From: an uncultured bacterium | Lineage (GTDB): Bacteria > Bacteroidota > Bacteroidia > Bacteroidales > CAIWKO01 | Length of the DNA: 10,113 bases | Assembly (NCBI GenBank): GCA_903916135.1 | Contig: CAIWVT010000467.1 | Span: forward strand, 1 to 10,113 | Direction of reading: 5' to 3' | Shown: in pieces, positions 7,081 to 10,113 of the stretch | How positions within the stretch are numbered: the first letter of the stretch is position 1 | How the letters are laid out: each line of letters opens with the position of its first letter | Notes under the pieces: generated by a model | What the model was told of the DNA's origin: nothing | Database searches by the model: none | The model's input: the letters and a program-made list of their open reading frames with translations, nothing else | Translations under genes and position numbers: made by a program

Positions 7081-9420
7081 ATGAAGCAAATCAAGTACGC
7101 ATGTGTTCTTTTGTTGTGCATTTTTGGGTTGAAAACCTCAGCACAAACTGAAATTAAATTGAATTCTACTCAAAATGAATTCCAAGTGTTGGAAACAAGC
7201 CCTTACAAAATAATGGCTAAAAACTCATTGGACAAAATCAAAATCAATCATATTGCCAGTTCAAACGGAAACTATATTGAATTGGGATTAAGCGGTTATT
7301 CAAAAATATATGATGCGGGTAAACCTCAACTTCCGGTGATGAGCCGATTGATTGAAATTCCTTATGGTGCCGAAGTGGTGGTGAAAATCATTAGCTATAC
7401 GGAACAAGAAATTACGTTTTCGGATTTAGGCATCCCCAATAAAATCATTCCGGCACAAGCATCTGTTTCAAAAAATCTGGACACACGTTATCTTCCTTTC
7501 GCTTACGACCAATCGGTGTATCAAACAAACGGGTTCACCAATACACCCTTAGTTCGTGTGGAGACATCCGGCATTATGAGAGGTGTGCAAATGGGCAATT
7601 TGATTGTTTCGCCTTTTCAATACAATCCTGTTAGCAATGTATTGAAAGTGATGAATGACCTTGTGTTCGAAGTGTCATTTAAACATCCCGACCTTGCTAT
7701 GACCGAAATGATGAAAGAGAAATATTATTCCCCCTATTTTCAGTCATCATTGTCGGATTTGATAAATTATAAAGCTCCGCAAAACAAAGATGTGTTGACA
7801 AAATATCCCATAAAATATGTTATCATTTCGCCCACTTCGTTTCAATCAACCTTGCAGCCTTTTGTTAGATGGAAAACGAAAAAAGGATTTAAAGTTGTGG
7901 AACAATATTATAGCACTACGCCTACCGCTGCAAACATCAAAATATATCTTCAAGGATTATATACAAATGGAACTACCGCCGACCCTGCGCCAACTTTTGT
8001 TTTATTGGTGGGGGATGTGGCTCAGATACCCACCTATACAGGTATTGCTAACACGGCTCATAAAACAGATTTATATTATTGCACCATGGATGGCACTTCG
8101 GATTACATTCCTGATATGTATTACGGACGTTTTTCAGCTACAACGATTGCTCAATTACAACCTCAAATTGACAAGACACTTGAATATGAACAATATTTGA
8201 TGCCGAAGGCAACCTATCTCGACACGGTGGTTATGATTGCAGGGGTTGACAACGGCTCTGCTCCCGACGGAGGATATTCGCAAGTATATGGAAACGGACA
8301 AATTAATTATGGTACTACCAATTATTTTAATTCGGCTCATGGCTTGTATTCGTACACGTATTTGTGGCCCGCATCGAATTTAGCAACCAATGATGTGTTG
8401 ATTCGGAATGAAATCGGGACTGGGGTGAGTTTTGCGAATTACACAGCTCATGGAAGTTCTTCGGGATGGGCAGATCCAAGTTTCCAGACCAGCGATGTGG
8501 CAAGTATGCACAACAATCATAAATATTGTTTGATGGTGGGCAATTGTTGCCAGACCAATACCTTTAACGATGCGGAATGTTTTGGCGAAGCTTTATTGCG
8601 TGTTGCCAACAAAGGCGCCTTGGGATATATCGGAGCTTCCAATTATTCTTATTGGGATGAAGATTATTATTTCGGAGTGGGAAGTCGTGCGTCCATCGTG
8701 GAGTTTCCAACGTATGATGCTAACAAATTAGGTGCTTACGACCGTATGTTTCACGACCATGGCGAGCCGTTGAGTTCATGGTTCTATACCAACGACCAAA
8801 TGGTTTATGCCGGAAACTTGGCGGTGGAAGCGAGCACTTCTTCCATGAAAAAATATTATTGGGAAGTCTATCATTTGATGGGCGACCCTTCGGTGATGAC
8901 TTTTTTTTCGGTGCCCGACCCCATGACGGTTACCTACGTTAACCCTCAAGACATCGGAGTAACGACTTTGCAGGTTACCACAGTGCCCGATGCGTATGTG
9001 GCAATTTCGCACAACGGCACCTGGCTGGATGCAAAGCTTGCCGATGCAAGTGGCATTGTAAACTTGAGCTTCCCTGCTTTCACAACGGTGGATACTGCCG
9101 ACATTGTGGTTACAAAACAAAACAAACAGCCTTATATTGGTAAGTTGTATATAGTGTCCACAACAGGCGTGGATGACAAAGTGGCAGACAACATTCAGTT
9201 GTTTCCCAATCCAACCACCGGCGACGTTTCTATCAAATTAAATAATACTCCTGTGGATAAAATAATGGTATTGGACATCATGGGAAAAGAATTAATGACC
9301 ATCAATACGGTGAGCCAATTCACCACCCTTGATTTGAGCCAATTCGCACAAGGGGTTTATTTGATACGCTTTCAGACGGCAGATAAATTTATCAATCATC
9401 GGATAGTGAAAACCCGATAG
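7081..9420 (+). CDS. C25 family (gingipain-like) cysteine protease with T9SS sorting domain
   Basis: A 779-aa secreted cysteine endopeptidase of MEROPS family C25. Layout: Sec signal peptide (1-21, cleavage at TSA-Q), a propeptide (about 22-230), the catalytic domain (about 243-605), an Ig-like domain (about 612-693), and a T9SS type A sorting domain (about 703-779) starting LFPNPTTGDVSIKL and ending in a basic tail. The catalytic dyad is visible: His457 in YTAHGSSSGWADP and Cys490 in GNCCQTNTF, aligning with the gingipain pattern Cys-x-x-Gly-x-Phe, although Asn493 replaces the Gly and Cys489 is adjacent. The propeptide suggests a zymogen activated after export; the sorting domain would be removed at the cell surface. 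Family members degrade proteins outside the cell; whether specificity is Arg or Lys as in gingipains cannot be told. It is monocistronic by position, divergent from yidC, with its own promoter, and followed by hairpins. Confidence 0.95.
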   Translation: MKQIKYACVLLLCIFGLKTSAQTEIKLNSTQNEFQVLETSPYKIMAKNSLDKIKINHIASSNGNYIELGLSGYSKIYDAGKPQLPVMSRLIEIPYGAEVVVKIISYTEQEITFSDLGIPNKIIPAQASVSKNLDTRYLPFAYDQSVYQTNGFTNTPLVRVETSGIMRGVQMGNLIVSPFQYNPVSNVLKVMNDLVFEVSFKHPDLAMTEMMKEKYYSPYFQSSLSDLINYKAPQNKDVLTKYPIKYVIISPTSFQSTLQPFVRWKTKKGFKVVEQYYSTTPTAANIKIYLQGLYTNGTTADPAPTFVLLVGDVAQIPTYTGIANTAHKTDLYYCTMDGTSDYIPDMYYGRFSATTIAQLQPQIDKTLEYEQYLMPKATYLDTVVMIAGVDNGSAPDGGYSQVYGNGQINYGTTNYFNSAHGLYSYTYLWPASNLATNDVLIRNEIGTGVSFANYTAHGSSSGWADPSFQTSDVASMHNNHKYCLMVGNCCQTNTFNDAECFGEALLRVANKGALGYIGASNYSYWDEDYYFGVGSRASIVEFPTYDANKLGAYDRMFHDHGEPLSSWFYTNDQMVYAGNLAVEASTSSMKKYYWEVYHLMGDPSVMTFFSVPDPMTVTYVNPQDIGVTTLQVTTVPDAYVAISHNGTWLDAKLADASGIVNLSFPAFTTVDTADIVVTKQNKQPYIGKLYIVSTTGVDDKVADNIQLFPNPTTGDVSIKLNNTPVDKIMVLDIMGKELMTINTVSQFTTLDLSQFAQGVYLIRFQTADKFINHRIVKTR

Positions 9421-9426
9421 TTTTTT

Positions 9427-9462
9427 GAGTGAAGGCTTCACTTGGAGTGAAACCTTCACTTG
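9427..9462. repeat. Two tandem 18-bp hairpin units
   Basis: GAGTGAAGGCTTCACTTG (9427-9444) and GAGTGAAACCTTCACTTG (9445-9462) are direct repeats that differ only in the three loop bases (GGC against ACC). A third, partial unit GAGT starts at 9463. In each unit AGTGAA pairs with TTCACT. The stems are thus exactly preserved while the loop varies. The array begins 7 bp after the protease stop, behind a T6 run (9421-9426). The T-run precedes the hairpins, so this is not a standard intrinsic terminator. Confidence 0.85.
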
Positions 9463-9472
9463 GAGTTTCGTT

Positions 9473-9560
9473 GTCATTAGGTCATTAGGTAGTCATCCCG
9501 ACACTGCGTGTACGGGACAGGTTTTTGGTCATTTTGCAGGTCATTAGGTCATCCCGACAC
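9473..9560. repeat. GTCATTAG repeats and copies of the CCCGACAC element
   Basis: GTCATTAG occurs twice in tandem (9473-9488) and again as part of GGTCATTAGGTC (9539-9550). A 13-bp sequence GTCATCCCGACAC occurs at 9492-9504 and 9548-9560 as a direct repeat. The first copy continues as the complete hairpin element (9497-9523). The second diverges after CCCGACAC into GGCT-AAG-AGCC, a short hairpin of its own. The region from 9561 to 9614 shows nothing else I can name. Confidence 0.75.
9497..9523 (+). repeat. Hairpin element, copy 2 (inverted match to 3936-3962)
   Basis: CCCGACAC-TGC-GTGTACGGG followed by ACAGGTT, identical over 27 bp to the minus strand of 3936-3962. It lies 76 bp after the stop of the C25 gene, in sense orientation to that gene. 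This copy is followed by TTTTT (9522-9526), so a terminator role is somewhat more plausible here than at copy 1, although ACAGG separates the stem from the T-run. Confidence 0.85.
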
Positions 9561-9614
9561 GGCTAAGAGCCTTACTACGACTATAGAGGAATAAAAAGAA
9601 TTGGAACGACAGAT

Positions 9615-9672
9615 GTAGGGACATGCCATGGCATGTCCAATCATGGCATTTCCCTACGGCGATGGAAATCGC
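9615..9672. repeat. REP/BIME-like palindrome cluster
   Basis: GTAGGGACATGCCAT (9615-9629) and ATGGCATTTCCCTAC (9643-9657) form 15-bp inverted arms with one mismatch. Inside, 9619-9638 is a perfect 20-bp palindrome centred on CCATGG, so two alternative folds compete. A third small hairpin follows: GCGAT-GGAA-ATCGC (9659-9672) with a GNRA-type loop. GTAG at the left foot and CTAC at the right foot are the pattern of REP sequences paired as a BIME and mobilised by RAYT (IS200/IS605-like) transposases. That link is an inference from the motif; no such transposase is in the window. Confidence 0.7.
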
Positions 9673-9688
9673 GGACATAAAATTTTTT

Positions 9689-9847
9689 CTATACAATTTC
9701 AAAATCATAAGCTCCTATTTCGGTTTCGTTGGGGTTATAAACCATGATATATAAGTTGGTGAGCGGTCCGAAGGCGGAAGCCAAATCGGTAACTTGACTC
9801 ATGGGAGAAATGATATGCAAAGGTGTTGAGGCTTTGTGTTGTTTCAT
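9689..9847 (-). CDS. Possible 52-aa protein of unknown function
   Basis: From the ATG at 9847 to a TAG at 9691-9689 the minus strand encodes 52 aa starting MKQHKASTPLHIISPMSQ and ending YNPNETEIGAYDFEIV. I do not recognise it. Amino-acid composition is protein-like (several Asp/Glu, Thr, Tyr, a clear hydrophobic pattern near PLTNLYIMVYN), and codons such as GCC, ACC, AAC and CCC resemble those of the high-GC genes in the window. There is no signal peptide or membrane segment. No TAnnTTTG stands upstream; the ATG follows a T8 run. It could be a complete small gene, or the 3' end of a longer gene that now reads out of frame (a single T fewer would join it to the frame of the 42-bp array). Its stop lies 17 bp from the BIME-like cluster. 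Confidence 0.4.
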   Translation of the reverse strand: MKQHKASTPLHIISPMSQVTDLASAFGPLTNLYIMVYNPNETEIGAYDFEIV

Positions 9848-9900
9848 TTCTGCCAAAAAAAATTATTTGATGAAATAAGAAAATTATCTCTAATAATTTG

Positions 9901-10113
9901 CACGGGAGCATTTGTTGATGGCAAAACGCGTCCATGCAGTTGCACGGGAGCATTTGTTGATGGCAGAATGCGTCCATGCAGTTGCACGGGAGCATTTGTT
10001 GATGGCAGAATGCATCCATGCAGTTGCACGGGAGCATTTGTTGATGGCAGAACGCGTCCATGCAGTTGCACGGGAGCATTTGTTGATGGCAGAACGCGTC
10101 CATGCAGTTGCAC
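9901..10113. repeat. 42-bp minisatellite, five full units, continues past the edge
   Basis: Full units start at 9901, 9943, 9985, 10027 and 10069; a sixth starts at 10111 and is cut by the window edge. Copies are identical except at three sites, unit positions 24, 27 and 30 (A/G, C/T, G/A). Being 42 bp long, the unit keeps its frame: all three minus-strand frames and two plus-strand frames are open. In one minus-strand frame each unit encodes the identical 14-mer MDAFCHQQMLPCNC in all five copies, because all three variable sites are silent third positions there. The array has no spacers, so it is not a CRISPR. Between the array and the 52-aa ORF (9848-9900) the DNA is AT-rich. Confidence 0.97.

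Noticed and set aside
9421..9466. Intrinsic terminator for the C25 gene formed by T6 and the 18-bp hairpins
   Set aside because: The T-run is 5' of the hairpins on the plus strand and becomes an A-run on the minus strand, so the order is wrong for either direction.
9735..9852. Continuation of the 14-mer repeat frame beyond the T8 run as a real protein end
   Set aside because: This part overlaps the 52-aa ORF in another frame, and its residues (Arg/Ser/His/Tyr-rich) look like an out-of-frame reading. The small ORF has the better composition.
9901..10113. CRISPR array
   Set aside because: The 42-bp units are contiguous with no unique spacers, and no cas gene is present.

Overview
The window looks like a chromosomal segment of a Bacteroidota organism. 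The evidence is a secreted C25 (gingipain-like) protease that ends in a type IX secretion (T9SS) sorting domain, a long YidC with a large periplasmic domain, A/T-rich leaders without clear Shine-Dalgarno sites, and three perfect matches to the Bacteroidota -7 promoter element TAnnTTTG at sensible distances from starts. I see no phage, plasmid, insertion sequence, tRNA, rRNA or CRISPR gene set. I did not find a clear new multi-gene system. The unusual content is in the spaces between genes.

Left part, plus strand. An 8-bp microsatellite-like array (1-128) precedes a 742-aa membrane-anchored protein with a DUF3352-like body and C-terminal MORN-type repeats (286-2514). A 9-bp repeat array separates it from nadD (2602-3189), the NAD-biosynthesis adenylyltransferase. 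After a TTG-rich repeat comes an AT-rich gene for a small outer-membrane-barrel-like protein (3283-3816), whose base composition differs clearly from its neighbours.

Middle part, minus strand. yidC (6894-4933) is followed after 46 bp by a DMT/EamA-family exporter (4886-3981), probably on one transcript driven by the promoter at 6923-6930. The end of the exporter gene lies inside a cluster of repeats and hairpins.

Right part, plus strand. The C25 protease gene (7081-9420) is divergent from yidC and has its own promoter at 7032-7039. After it come nearly 700 bp of repeat-rich DNA: two tandem 18-bp hairpins, a second copy of a 27-bp hairpin element also found after the exporter gene, a REP/BIME-like palindrome cluster, a possible 52-aa minus-strand gene, and a 42-bp minisatellite that runs off the right edge.

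The main theme is that most gene boundaries carry a short tandem repeat with a different unit (8, 9, 8, 8, 18 or 42 bp), and several apparent gene ends are partly built from these repeats. The most interesting signals are the 42-bp array, where every copy difference is synonymous in one minus-strand frame; an 8-nt homopolymer that could join that frame to the 52-aa ORF; and the shared 3'-end hairpin element.
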